From Plantago ovata (Eukaryota; Streptophyta; Magnoliopsida; Lamiales; Plantaginaceae), in the NCBI GenBank assembly GCA_028274465.1, contig CM051457.1, positions 109,925,982-109,989,981 on the forward strand: DNA of 64,000 nt. The letters are read 5' to 3'. Numbering within the stretch: position 1 is the first letter of the stretch; every line of letters starts with the position of its first letter. A model generated the notes under the pieces. That model did not search any database. It was not told the DNA's origin and saw nothing but the letters and a program-made list of their open reading frames with translations. The position numbers and the translations under genes were made by a program. Positions 49,899 through 60,997 of this stretch are shown here, in pieces.

Positions 49899-51530
49899 CT
49901 AATCCTCCAATCCATCATGAAAAATCTTAGCAAAAGCCTCCAATTTGACCTTCGGCGAAGACAAACCAATCTCCAATCCACCCTCAAACTCACCTGACTT
50001 AGACAGTGAAACAGAGTTATCCCCATCAATGGACACAGCTTCAAGCTTTGTCGGCTTACCCCACCCGAAATTGACATTGTAAAGGTCGAATTTAGGAGAA
50101 CCGGCCACTCCAAAATGGCGCTTCGCGAACTTAGGACCATGAACAACAAACCAATCATCCGCATCCTTCATGAGTTCCTCCTTGTTGTTCACACGTTTAC
50201 TTATAAGGTCACCGATCAGCTCGACTGCGGTACTAAACCCTTCATCTCCTTTCAATTCTCCATGCGTCGACTCAGTCCCTGCGCACGCTACGCAGTTACC
50301 AAAGTACGATGCAGGAACTGGCGGTTCCAGTCTTTGCCTAGCATCCACCGCGAAAACAAAGTATTCAGGTTCCTTGTCATCTACCTGCTCACCGATTTTC
50401 GTTGCAGCTTTAACAAAGCAACTCCAAACGTATGCAATCGAAACTGTGAATGATGATAAGTGGACTAGCCACGGCTTTTTAGCCAATGCCATGTTTCTCA
50501 GTTTCTGGAGATCACTCTTTTGCAGAACGAACGCTTGCCTGAAATTACCTGTAGGAAATTTCGGAGGCGTAAATTGGCTCGCCCACTCCTCCAATTGTGA
50601 CCAAAAGATTTTCGCCCTCCTTCTCGACGGGTCTACAATTATAGACTTGTCGAAATTTGGTTGTAAATCACTTATGGCGACATCATCAGAAGTTTCACCA
50701 AGCTTGGCGATCGAACTCCAGAGATTTATAAACCGCACAATCGAACTTGCATCCCCGACCGTGTGATGGTTGGTGAATCCAACGCACATGCCCTTTCCTG
50801 GAAAAAGGGTCACCTGAAACCAAGTGATAATTTAGCTCATAACTAGTACCAACTCCTATCTCAACTTGGCTAAAAATCAAATAAAAAATTAGCCGATTTG
50901 CTAAATATAAACCGTAAAATTAAACAAATCATTTCGCAGTCGAATCCAGGATATTGTTTAGTAAAACTAAGTGATAATTTAGCTCATAGAGTAGTAGTTG
51001 AAATTGAGGTCGAACGTAAAAGTGCAGCGTGCTAAACATACCTGAACAGACACAAGAGGCTCCACTCGGAACCCCGAATCAGAATCGATCTTCGGTTCAT
51101 CCAACCGAGCCACAAAATCGTAAAACTTATCAGCATCACGAGCTTGATGCCCTGTCCAGTAGTCGAAATCAAAAGATTTCTCTGCTTCAGCAACAGTAAA
51201 CGAAACAGAGTCCCCTGAAGCATAGCGAATCTCGGGCAGGCTGCCTGGATTCAGCGGAACGTAAAGTTTCCCTGCCAGAGGAAGGTGAGTTTCAAGAGCC
51301 TTTTCTAGAGATGATTTGAGCTTTGGGACTATGTTTTCAAGGAAGTGAGAACGGGAACAGGGGAGTTTGTAGAACAGGAGGCGCTGGATTGGATGGAACA
51401 GAACCCAGAACACGTCGAAGTACGCTAGCGGAAGCGACTGCGATTGGTCCGCCGGAGACGTGGCGGTAGAGGGCGGAGATACGCGGCAGAGATCGTGGAT
51501 GGTTAGTTTGTTTGGTGAGAGAGTAGCCAT
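49899..51530 (-). CDS. BAHD acyltransferase (copy 3), NFGWG variant
   Basis: Same family and architecture as the copy at 29058-30609: exons 51042-51530 and 49899-50813, phase 0 GT-AG intron in the same place, 467 residues. Starts MATLSPNKLTIHDLCRVSPP. Catalytic HTVGD is at about residues 180-184; YFGNC is intact. The structural motif reads NFGWG instead of DFGWG (codon AAT at about 50070), a change at a normally conserved Asp that holds the fold together. Otherwise the frame is clean, so the gene is likely expressed, perhaps with altered activity. The duplicate relation to copies 2 and 4 is obvious throughout. The intron is 228 bases. Confidence 0.92.
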
Positions 51531-51915
51531 GGGTAATATTCTAGTATTATGATTTTGATTGATTGGCTGATTAAATGGGGATCTTGTCTTGATTAAATAA
51601 AGCCAGCTTATTATTGCAAAGTGTGGAGTGATGCTGATTGAATGGGATTGATCCCTTGATTAAATAAAGCCGGCATATTGGAAATTGGCGTGCACAAATG
51701 TGACTTCTACTTTATTCTACATTTTCTATTTCGCTTCTTTCAAAAAATTGTTCTTTTCTTCTAAACCCACTTTAACAAGTCAATTACCAGAAAGTAGGGG
51801 TGAAGATAATATAGGCCTGCCCCACCTCACTATGTAAATCGCCGACTATAACTCACACTTGTGGATACTTTTTACTTTCACATTAAAACTAGTTAATAAG
51901 TTATACGCTTGTTAC
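51531..51915. other. Upstream region of BAHD copy 3
   Basis: Promoter region. It contains an internal duplication of TTGATTAAATAAAGCC (about 51588 and 51656). No ORF. Confidence 0.4.
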
Positions 51916-51917
51916 TA

Positions 51918-52189
51918 CTCCCTCCGTCCCGGTGAGAAGACTACGTTTGCTTTTTTGCACGGTTTTTAATGATATGTTTGTTTGATATTGATTTATTAAT
52001 ATAGAATGGAATGCGGTCCAATATTTAAATGGTAGTGGTGGGGAAAAGGATTAAATTAAAGTGTGAATGTGGGGACAATGATTAAAGTAATATAAATGGT
52101 ATGTGGGGTACCTTCCAAAAATAGAAACGTAAATAATTGATTGGAACGACCCAAAAGGAATACGTAAAGAAATGAGCGGGACAGATGAG
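51918..52189. mobile_element. Stowaway-like MITE
   Basis: Ends CTCCCTCCGTCCC and, inverted, CTCATCTGTCCC, flanked by TA on both sides (51916-51917 and 52190-52191). Length 272 bases, AT-rich, non-coding: the form of a Tc1/mariner-type Stowaway MITE, with one decayed end. Confidence 0.82.
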
Positions 52190-52191
52190 TA

Positions 52192-52619
52192 TATAAATTT
52201 GATTATGTGAAATAATAAATAAAGAAAGATATCGCTCATATGTGTATTATTACACAATTGTTAATCTCTATATCTTAGTCTATGTTTCTCATAAGCATTA
52301 CCATTCACAACTCTTAACTGGAACATCTTATATAGTATCCAAAAAATTAATGGAATGTATTTTTTTATTGAATTAGAATGTCATATGTCAATTTAATATC
52401 TCTCCATTATCATTTTCATTGGCATTGGTACTATTATCGACCTCCAATAACCATCGGTACTATATTATTTTCGATATGAATGTCTTTCCTTTGCCCTATG
52501 AACATAGTCATATAATACTCCACCTTTACTATAGAAAAAAAAAATTGAATTTACAAAATACTTAACATGATGTATTTTTTTCATCTTCAAACTTAACACG
52601 TACATGCATAATATTTATA
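52192..52619. other. Intergenic, no gene seen
   Basis: AT-rich DNA leading into the 280-base tandem array. A partial unit (GAATGTCTTTCCTTTGCCC, about 52479) already occurs here. Confidence 0.4.
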
Positions 52620-52639
52620 TGTGTCATAATTAAAACTAA

Positions 52640-53370
52640 GTGTAATGTCATCCACATGAATGCATTTCATTTTCCGCGTGACCATGAACTTGTCATGGAT
52701 CCTATCACATTTGCTCTATTTTTCTCAAATTAAATTGGTTCCAATATTGGAGTTCAATAGTCATTCAACAAAACCCCTAATATGTTGTACTTCAAAATAG
52801 GATAAGGAAGAATACACTTATTATAGAGTAGTCTCATATATTGTAATTGTTATTGTAAATTATCACATGAATACACCAAGCGAACACATCTACTGTTTCA
52901 GCATAATTAAGACCGAGTATAATGCATGTCATCCACATGAATGTCTTTCATTTGCCCCGTGATCATGAACTTGTCATAGATCCCATATCACGTTCACCCT
53001 ATTTTTATCAAACGCGTTCCAATATTGGATTTCAATTTCCATTCATAAAAACCTTAATCTCTTGAATTTCAAAATATGATAAAGCCAGTATACACTTATT
53101 ATGGATAGATAGGCTACATGGTAGTCCCATCAAATGCAATTATTAGTTTAATTATTATGGAACACAATCAAACTCATCCATTATGATAAATTATTTCAGC
53201 ATAATTAAGACTGCGTATATTGTCATCCACATGAATGTCTTTCATTTAACCCGTGACCATGAACTTGCCATAGATCATGTATCACTTTCACTCTATTTTT
53301 CTCAAATGCGTTCAAATATTGGAGTTAATAGTCCTTCAACAAAACTCCTACAACGTATTTGGATTTGTAC
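52640..53370. repeat. Tandem array, unit about 280-290 bases, three copies
   Basis: Units begin near 52647, 52927 and 53215 with TGTCATCCACATGAATG. Each continues with GTGACCATGAACTTG, ATAGATCC and TCCAATATTGGA. Copies are clearly diverged, so the array is old. Non-coding. Confidence 0.78.
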
Positions 53371-53582
53371 TATAAAGGCCTCTCGGCGTCTATAATTGAC
53401 CTCACATTTGGGTTTCAATTATAGAGACTCCGGGTATAGTTCACATTTTGAGAGACATCTCGTTTTTTCCTCTCATTTCCCTCTCTCTAGTTTCATCTTT
53501 CTCTCTTTATTTCCAACTTTCTATCTTCCAATCAATAAGCAACATCTCATACTTTCACTCGTAATATTCGAATAAAATCTAT

Positions 53583-53804
53583 TTTTGGTACTCCAGAGAG
53601 CGCCCGTGTCAAATTTATGTACTTTATTGTAACACGTTGTCAATTTTGATACTTTTTGAATTTAAATAATTCAAGCATGGTAATCACACATCCGACATAT
53701 CGAAAATAGCAAATAAAATAAGAATTAAAAAATTGCAAAAAAAAAAAAATTAAAAAAAAAATGGCGGGTGATATATACACTTTTGGTACTTTGGAGTACC
53801 AAAA
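53583..53804. mobile_element. Small MITE-like element, 13-bp inverted ends
   Basis: TTTTGGTACTCCA at the left end and its perfect reverse complement TGGAGTACCAAAA at the right end, 222 bases apart, with an A-rich centre. I see no target duplication, so it may be a decayed MITE. Confidence 0.5.
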
Positions 53805-54540
53805 CGGGATTGTAATGCATTACTAAATAGACAGTTGGGATTGTCATTGATAGACACTTTTCAAAATAGTATCACCAAATATGAGTGTTATTACAATCTA
53901 TTATGTATTACACATGGTAAATATATCTATTATTCGAATTGTTGAATAAATTCATGAGTAGTGACATAAATACAAAGTAATTAAAATATTATACCGTCTT
54001 TTTCTGTCATTTTTTATTTTTTAGTGTATACATGAAATGGTCGGCAGAGGAATCAAAATTTTGATTATAAGATAGAAATTCTAATGTTAATTGAATTTGA
54101 GGAAATCAAATGCAGTTAAAATAAAAACTCTTAACATAAAATCTCCCACCGACTTATGGTGGAAATCAAATGCAGTAAAATTGTAGGAAAAGAGAAAAAT
54201 GAAATAAATAATGGGAAAATAGAATTTAGCACCGGAACATAATTAATAGAAATTCCGCTAGGTACTATAGTGAAGTAAAATGGGAAAGTAGAATAAAATT
54301 ATATATTAAAAGTTTTCATTTAATTGGATTAAAAATTAAAAACAAAATTCTCTAGGCCTTCTACAATCCAAATATAGTCAATCTTTTTCTGAATTAATAC
54401 CAAATTTTTTAGTTTTAATCCAATTATGATAAAAATGCCACGTAGGATTGGAATGAAAGACTTGAATGTGATTGACTGATATTTTAAAAATGTGAACTCT
54501 GCTTTTATATATTATATATAGATAGATAAATCAGTAGCTG
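53805..54540. other. Intergenic, no gene seen
   Basis: AT-rich non-coding DNA. Nothing recognised. Confidence 0.4.
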
Positions 54541-55100
54541 GAAAAATATTCAACCAACCCACCGTGGGTTGGATTGGTGTGGTGGGTGGACGGTTACGCC
54601 AACCCCTAATATAACACACACCCAACCGGTCTATATGTATAATGACTTGAGAACTATTAGTTAGTACAGTTAATAGTTATATTATCTACAATGTACACAT
54701 AATAAACTAACCTATAATATCAATTGACAAATGTATAATAAACTAGCCTATAACTCGCACTTGTCAACCTTTTTACGTTATATGATAATTCGCAGGTGGA
54801 TAAATGTTCAACCCATCGTGAGTTAGATTGGTGCATGGTGTTAGTAACCAACCACTAACACAGACACCCAACCCGTCTATATATATAAATGTATAATTAT
54901 TTTTTTGAAACTGCTAAAATTTTATTAATAAACGAGCATAAGAAATGCTCGAAAAACAAATATATCGAAAATACACCGAACATACTCCGGATCCAACTTA
55001 ACAAACCCAAGAAAAAAACCTAACCGGCCTTGAGTACTATAGTTAGTACTAGTTAATAGTTATATTATATATATAGTGTACACATAATAAACTAACTTAA
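54540..55100. repeat. Duplicated segment, second copy split by a LINE-like tail
   Basis: 54540-54730 (ACACCCAACCGGTCTATAT, TTAATAGTTATATTAT, GTACACATAATAAACTAAC) recurs at 54800-55100, where about 130 bases are inserted (see 54898-55031). Confidence 0.65.
54898..55031 (-). mobile_element. LINE-like 3' tail, minus strand
   Basis: On the minus strand the sequence carries TCGAGCATTTCTTATGCTCG followed by TTTATTAATAAAATTTTAG and an A-rich end, the same signature as 35600-35718. It interrupts a duplicated segment, which shows it is an insertion. Confidence 0.55.
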
Positions 55101-55519
55101 AATAATAATAGAGAAAATAATCAAAGTAAAGTAATTAGATCTAGGTTTACTTACTTTTACTTCCGGTTGGTTATTTATTAATTGAGTTGAACCCTTCATT
55201 CACTTGTTTCTACACGTACAATATATGTAGTTTCATTTATTCCCCCCCCCCCCAATGTATATTACTAATTAAATTTTAGTCAAATTTGAATGTTTAGGAC
55301 CTGGGTATGTGTTGTCGTCCAACCCGTCATGGTTTGATGATATATTTCACCCGCTTTGGTTTGTCATTATGACTGACCATCCGTCTATGGTGGGTCGATT
55401 AGATATTTGTTTAAAACCCGCCAATACACGTCCGCGCTCACCCTTTGACGGGGGCTATGTATTAGCAGGTTTTTCCCCTTGTTTAAAGGTTCATATTGGT
55501 GGGTTACTTCGTGATTGCT

Positions 55520-55982
55520 CCCCGGGGTGATTTGCTGGCCTAACAAACCAACATGTGTTATTTTCCGTGCATTTTGTCCTCACTCGTACACACTAGGAAC
55601 TTCTTTGTACGTCACTCATCCTAAAATTGCTTTAAAGCAAGCACGCTTAGCTCTGAAAATTTTATAGATGGATTTTCGAAAAGAAAGTTGCACCTTGTTG
55701 TTAGACTCTTTAATCTCTCTTGAAATTCGAGGGCGTTACATTAACCCACCCCTTTTAAATTGAACACCCACCCCTTTTAAATTGAACAATATTCTCATTG
55801 CGCTTTTGTTCCGACCAAGTGTCCACCTCTTGCAGGTTTTGGGCTAGTTTAGCTCTGATACAATTTGTAACGTCCAGGTCACTAATGGGCCGACGCGATT
55901 ACTTCTGAAAAATTAATTCGGTTGGATTATTTTGATCTCAATGGAGTACCCCATCCAAGCCCAACAACTAAAAAAATTAATT
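55520..55982 (-). mobile_element. Cassandra-like TRIM carrying 5S rRNA-derived sequence
   Basis: On the minus strand, AGCTAAGCGTGCTTG and TTAGGATGAGTGAC (55608-55655) correspond to the internal-promoter part of plant 5S rRNA. The left LTR ends CGTTACA at 55740; the right LTR begins TGTAACG at 55866. The 125-base interior has a purine tract next to the left LTR (AAAAGGGGTGGGTTAA) and a primer-binding site TTGTATCAGAGC (initiator tRNA-Met type, one mismatch) two bases from the right LTR, both on the minus strand. A tiny interior plus 5S sequence in the LTR defines Cassandra TRIMs. The right LTR is cut short near 55982; the outer left boundary is not resolved. Confidence 0.75.
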
Positions 55983-56230
55983 AGTACCTATGCTCATCTT
56001 TCTTGGCCCTGGACCCATAACTTACCATAAGTGCTAGGGATTAAAACAAGTCCTAATATGTCTATAACCTGCATCTCAGCTAAATGGGTTCTAAATAGGT
56101 CCTATGTTTGTCTAGAGTTGGACTAACTAAGAACCCATGGAAAAAATTGGAGTTAATGGATCAGTGTAGGATCCAAACGGGTCAGATCGAAATGATATTA
56201 TGCTGAGTATTATAGAAGTCCTGGTACTAC
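55983..56230 (+). repeat. Left arm of a diverged inverted repeat around the ARID gene
   Basis: Pairs in inverted orientation with about 60285-60575. Shared words are AGTACC at the outer end, TGGACCCAT, AAATGGGTTCTAAA, ACATAGG as its complement, and GTTGGACTAACT. Similarity is imperfect over about 250 bases. Confidence 0.6.
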
Positions 56231-56816
56231 GTGGTTGTTCTATAATATTACAAATGAACTATCATATTCAATTAGCTTATTTGTGACAATTCCAGGATTC
56301 TTATGTGATAGTATATATTATGAAACATCAGGTTCAAATGGTTCAAACCCATAATTATTTAAAACATTAATTGTGTGTGATGGGTCTATTTCACAATAAT
56401 AAAGAACATTAATTGTGTTTGACAGGTCCATTTCGCAATAATTCAATATACTAATTGTGTTGGACGGGTCTATACTGCAATAGTTTTGAGCACTAATTAA
56501 TTGTGTTCGATAGGTCTTACGTCAATAGTTTTGAACACTAACTAATTACATTCGATGAGTCTATGCAACAATAATTTAGAATACTAACTCCGTTAAATAT
56601 TTGTTTTGATCCGAAGACCTTCTATCCATCAAGTGCCATGTTGATGTAAGAATTATAACGTCCAAGATTTTAATTTTTTGCAATATTCGACAAAGGAAAT
56701 AAAATATATTTTCTGAAAAAAGATTAGCAACAAATAAATAAGAGATATTATTTCTTGCTCATAAGTAAGAGACTGGTTTCTTCCGTTGAAGAACACTAGC
56801 TAATTGAGTTTGATTG
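56231..56816. other. 5' flank of the ARID gene
   Basis: Contains a short-period diverged repeat at 56350-56580 (TAATTGTGTTYGAYRGGTC with CAATAAT, about five units). No ORF. It presumably includes the promoter. Confidence 0.45.
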
Positions 56817-59800
56817 ATGGGTTTACGCTTTTCATCAACTCGTGTGAGAAATTCACCTTCAACAACAGCTAGAGATCATGGAGACCAACCAATGAGGACT
56901 AGCCATACTCATGAAACTCTTCCTTTGGTAATGACTAATGATATAGTAATTATTGAGTGAGATTAATTGTGATATTCAATAACGATGGAGATCATGATTA
57001 TCTTCTAACACTTTGGCTGTTAGATGCCAGAAGATGATGATGGTAGCCCAGAGGAACAAGCCGCATTCATCAATGAAGTTGAGAGTTTTTATCGGCACAA
57101 GGGGATAATGGACTTTAAACCTCCTAGGTTTTATCAGGAACCACTTAATTGCCTCAAGTAAGCATATCATATATACTACATATGCTGTGTGTTCAAATTT
57201 TGCTAATGTTGTTAATTAATTGGTGTTTTATATTATATTATTAACATGGGGATTTAATTTGCTTTCTGTCAGGCTATGGAGAGCTGTGATTAGATTGGGA
57301 GGCTATGAAAAAGTAAGCATGCATCTCCTGTTTAATGAAATTTTGAGTAAGTAGTTCTGCTGGCATGTATCTAACAATGAAATTTGGATGAACAAACATG
57401 GTTATATTGTGTATAAACAAGGCTACAAAGAGTGATCAGTGGTAAGTTTCCTATGAACATATAAAATGTTTTAGGTTGAAACAAAATCAACAACGCCCTT
57501 TGTAGTTTGTGGTTGAGGATCGTTGCTTATGTTGATTGAGCATTGTCCACCTATATCAGATTGACGTCATTCTAGCATTAATAAGCAATACTCCGTAAAT
57601 AGGTAACTGGATGCAATTTATGGCGGCAGGTGGGAGAGTCATTTCATCCACCAGAGTAAGTTTTCCTTGGGTTTTCTTTTAACTACCATCTCTTGTTTGC
57701 AGGTCGTTGTTCCTTGAGTTTTCTGCTTTGATGTTTTGTTTTTTATTCGTAGATTTATGAATATGTATCTTGTTTGTGCTTCGTTTGGTTTTGAACCATC
57801 TGTAATTCTTTTTCATGTAATGGTTGCATCAGGTCTGTTGAATAGCTTTCACCAAATTAGCTAAGTGATGAAAATTCAGAGCAAGTGATGGTTTTTCATT
57901 AAGTTTCTTTGGTCATGATTCATGCTTATTACTACAACTTGTTCAAATCCTCAGATTGTTAACATGCCATTTACTTTGTTCTTCTGCTGTATATGTATAC
58001 TGTCATTCTGCTGCCCTTGGCATATTCGCAATGGCTACTACTTTCAGAAACTAAATAATATGCACATCAGAATTGATTCAATGGTTCTCTTTTTTCTTTT
58101 TCTTTCTCTCCTTTTGCAGGACTCTTAGTTTCTTGGACATTCCGGAATTTCTTTGAGAAGGTAAAGATTCTGGCATCACATTTCTTTGGTTTTAGGCCTT
58201 ATCTGCGAAGTAGCATTGCTCTTTCATGATACGGAGTAGTATGTTTTTTGGTATTCTATCATCAATCAGTTACAAATTTGGCAGACATGTATCAACTAAT
58301 TTTTCATTTCTACTATGTGATAGGCTCTCTTGGAATATGAAAAGTACCAGATACAGATTGGGGGCTTTGCAATTTCCAGAAGCAACACCCACTATACTTC
58401 CTGCTCTTCAGAAACAGGTGAGTATATTTCTACCTAGTAATATTCATTGTTTCTTACAAACATTCCTATTTAAGTAGTACTCCCTCGATCCCACTATAAA
58501 GGTACCATTCATTATTCATTACAAAATGATATAGAGGGCTTAGAACTTTTTTATAGTTATTATAATTATTATTATTAGTTTTTAATGAGAAGTTGTTCTT
58601 TGTTCGGTGCCAGAATTACAACGGTACCTTCTTAGCTCAACGGAGGGAGAATATGTCTATATTTACTCTATCTTTTCTTACATGTATTGTTTTCTTTGTG
58701 GCGTAGTGTGTGCTGTAAAATTTTAAATTGTGTTCAGTGGTCACCACTCACCTGGAACTCAGTTCCTTTCGTGTTCTCCCCAGTTCAATAATGTACTTCG
58801 TGCAGAAATGAATCCGCCCCAAAAATTGTATCCCTAGACCCTAATACTAAAATTACGTTGTTCTGTCGTACTATAATTTCAAACAATTGCCCAGGGAAAT
58901 GGCCATAATGGATCAGAACCGGATGGTGAGATTGAAGAGCCAGTTATAAAGGTCTGTGACAATTAGATCTTAAATATCATCTTTTAGACTTCACTTCAGC
59001 TTACTTTTATTCATTATATTGTTGACTAATGTGTGGCACTATACTTTGACAGAGCAAGAACATAAACAGCACGTCAAAGCACAAGAAGAATCTCAAAAGC
59101 ACTGGTATGTATTTTCTCTATAGTAGCTGCCTTTTTCTTCCAACACCTGAAATATTCTGGTTGTGATTGAACATTGATCTTTTTTTTCTTAATGACCTTC
59201 AATATACGACCTTCTTTGGGCGTGGGATTGGTTTCTTTCAAATTGGATCTGCAGGTGTAACTCCCCTCGAGCAAAAGAGACCAAATGACTTGGAGACTTC
59301 AAACAGAGTTGCTCGAACTGAGATACGAAAGCAGTTAAGTCTGGTTATAATATGATCACTTTCTGAATGCCTATCTACAAAAGAAACATCTATTGAGTTT
59401 TCTTAAATTGCTTATGATTGGCAGTCTGCTGGTACCAGTGGTTGATTTTGGGCCCCCAGCTGATTGGGTGAAGATCAACGTGCTCCAAACTGTATGTTTG
59501 CAATTACAACCTTTTCTTTTTATGTCATATATCAGAACTCATTCTGAGTTGATTGATTTATATATGCAGGTAGATTGTTTCGAGGTCCATGCTCTAGTTG
59601 CTGGGCTCATACGCGAAGAGGTGCACATACCCTGCTACCTGTTATGAACAACACACTATATTTTTGTACTATACGGGTTTGTATAATATCAGTTTACTTC
59701 TTGGTGGATCAGGTCCGAGTTCAATCAGATCCTGCTGGACGTTTAGTCATAACAGGTCAGCCCAAACAGCTTGATAACCTATGGGGTATTGCACCATTCA

Positions 59801-60006
59801 AAAAGGTACTTGAGAATTAATATTCCTCCAATTCGATCTTTTTGCGTTTCTTTTTCAATAACATGTTACTAGCTGTGTTACATATTCAGGAGGTAACCTT
59901 CCCTGCAAGAATTGATCCACTCCACACTTCAGCTGTCCTTATGCAGCATGGTGTTCTGATCGTTCGGGTTCCTTTTGAGCAGCAATCAGTCATCACCACT
60001 TCCTAA
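56817..60006 (+). CDS. ARID + HSP20-like domain protein (plant ARID2/3/4 type)
   Basis: Nuclear DNA-binding protein of the plant family with an ARID domain followed by an alpha-crystallin (HSP20-like) fold; Arabidopsis relatives belong to PEAT chromatin complexes. Exons: 56817-56945 (tentative), 57024-57157, 57273-57312, 57603-57655, 58120-58160, 58324-58417, 58895-58951, 59053-59104, 59255-59333, 59425-59491, 59570-59620, 59713-59805, 59890-60006. ARID hallmarks are DFKPPRFYQEPLNCLKLWR, RLGGYEKVTG, LWRQVGESFHPPE and VSWTFRNFFEK; the HSP20-like part reads VVDFGPPADWVKINV, VRVQSDPAGRLVITG and ARIDPLHTSAVL. Exon 5 (CTCTTAG) and exon 6 (G5 run, 58359-58363) each carry one extra base, breaking the ARID region; exons 7-13 join in phase. 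Either an assembly error or an early pseudogene. Intron 6 holds a Stowaway MITE. The N-terminus is short for the family. Confidence 0.8.
58480..58649. mobile_element. Stowaway-like MITE in ARID gene intron
   Basis: Ends CTCCCTCGATCCC ... GGTACC and, inverted, CTCCCTCCGTTGAG ... GGTACC, with TA on the left. About 170 bases, AT-rich, non-coding, between exons 6 and 7 of the ARID gene. Confidence 0.75.
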
Positions 60007-60284
60007 GAAGCTACGACCTCTTTCATGAAACATTTTGTTGCATTCGTAGCTATATAAGGTACCGGTTACTACGTACCTAACGAGATGAATCCATAGGCTT
60101 GACAATTTCATGTGTTTGAACTGCATTCTGTAGCTAGCTGTTCTTCAAACTGGATGAACAAATTGTTAGCAAGTCTTAGTTGTGGAGGTATTTTCCGCGT
60201 GCTACCCATAGCTTTGATAATTGTTTTGTTATTTAGTTCTTGTACCTGCTGGAATGGTAGTAAGGCCGGGATCGAACCTCCGAC

Positions 60285-60575
60285 CTATTCAACCCTACCC
60301 GAGTACATTTACACCGGACTTGTATGATACCCGATATAACTTAGTTTGGATATGACCCATTGGACCCTACTCGGATACAATTTACACTAGTAGCATTTTA
60401 TGAGTCATCAGTTAGTCCAACTTCAAACTGACATAGGATATGTTTAGAACCCATTTAGGATTCATGATATATGTATACATACTCAAACCTGTTTTTGAGC
60501 CCGTGAATTGAGCATTTAAGGTAGGATATGGGTCCAGGTATGGAAATGTGTATGGGTACTACGTATTCTAGTGTA
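60285..60575 (-). repeat. Right arm of the inverted repeat around the ARID gene
   Basis: Inverted partner of 55983-56230: AGTTAGTCCAACT, ACATAGGA, TTTAGAACCCATTTAG, TGGGTCCAGG and GGGTACTA in order. A B box-like GGTTCGATCCC (minus strand, 60269-60279) just outside suggests an old SINE piece as well. Confidence 0.6.
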
Positions 60576-60828
60576 AGATCTGGATAGTGCATAGGTTTTA
60601 GCAATCCCACTAAGAGTAATATTGTCATTGAATAATACGATATTTTGTTTAGATTACTAGTAATAAATAACGTTGTAGAAAGAGAAAATTTACACTATAA
60701 TCCCACCAAAAAGTTTACACAAACGTTCACGGATAAAAAAAACATTAAATTACACATAAACCATAAGCAATATTCTATTTTAACATAGTGTTTGGACTTT
60801 GGAGTTATCATGAGGTAATGCAATGCTC

Positions 60829-60986
60829 TTTTCTTTTTTAAACGGTCAAATCTAACTCTACTGTACTTATTTACCATACTATAACTTCAAATAAGTCTAT
60901 ACATCTTATGTATCTGTTGGGGTTCAAACCCGCAACCTACTACAACATCCTTATCATTCGAACACCTTTATGATTCCAATCTAACA
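60829..60986 (-). mobile_element. tRNA-derived SINE, minus strand
   Basis: On the minus strand it carries a B box-like GGGTTTGAACCCC near its head (about 60920) and ends in an A-rich tail (the plus strand shows TTTTCTTTTTTAAA at 60829). Flanks ATGCAATGCTC (60818-60828) and ATGTAATGCTC (60987-60997) form an 11-bp target duplication with one change. Confidence 0.65.
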
Positions 60987-60997
60987 ATGTAATGCTC

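Noticed and set aside
55309-55530. 73-codon plus-strand frame in the TRIM area
   Set aside because: Adjacent to or overlapping the non-coding LTR of the Cassandra-like element; no domain.
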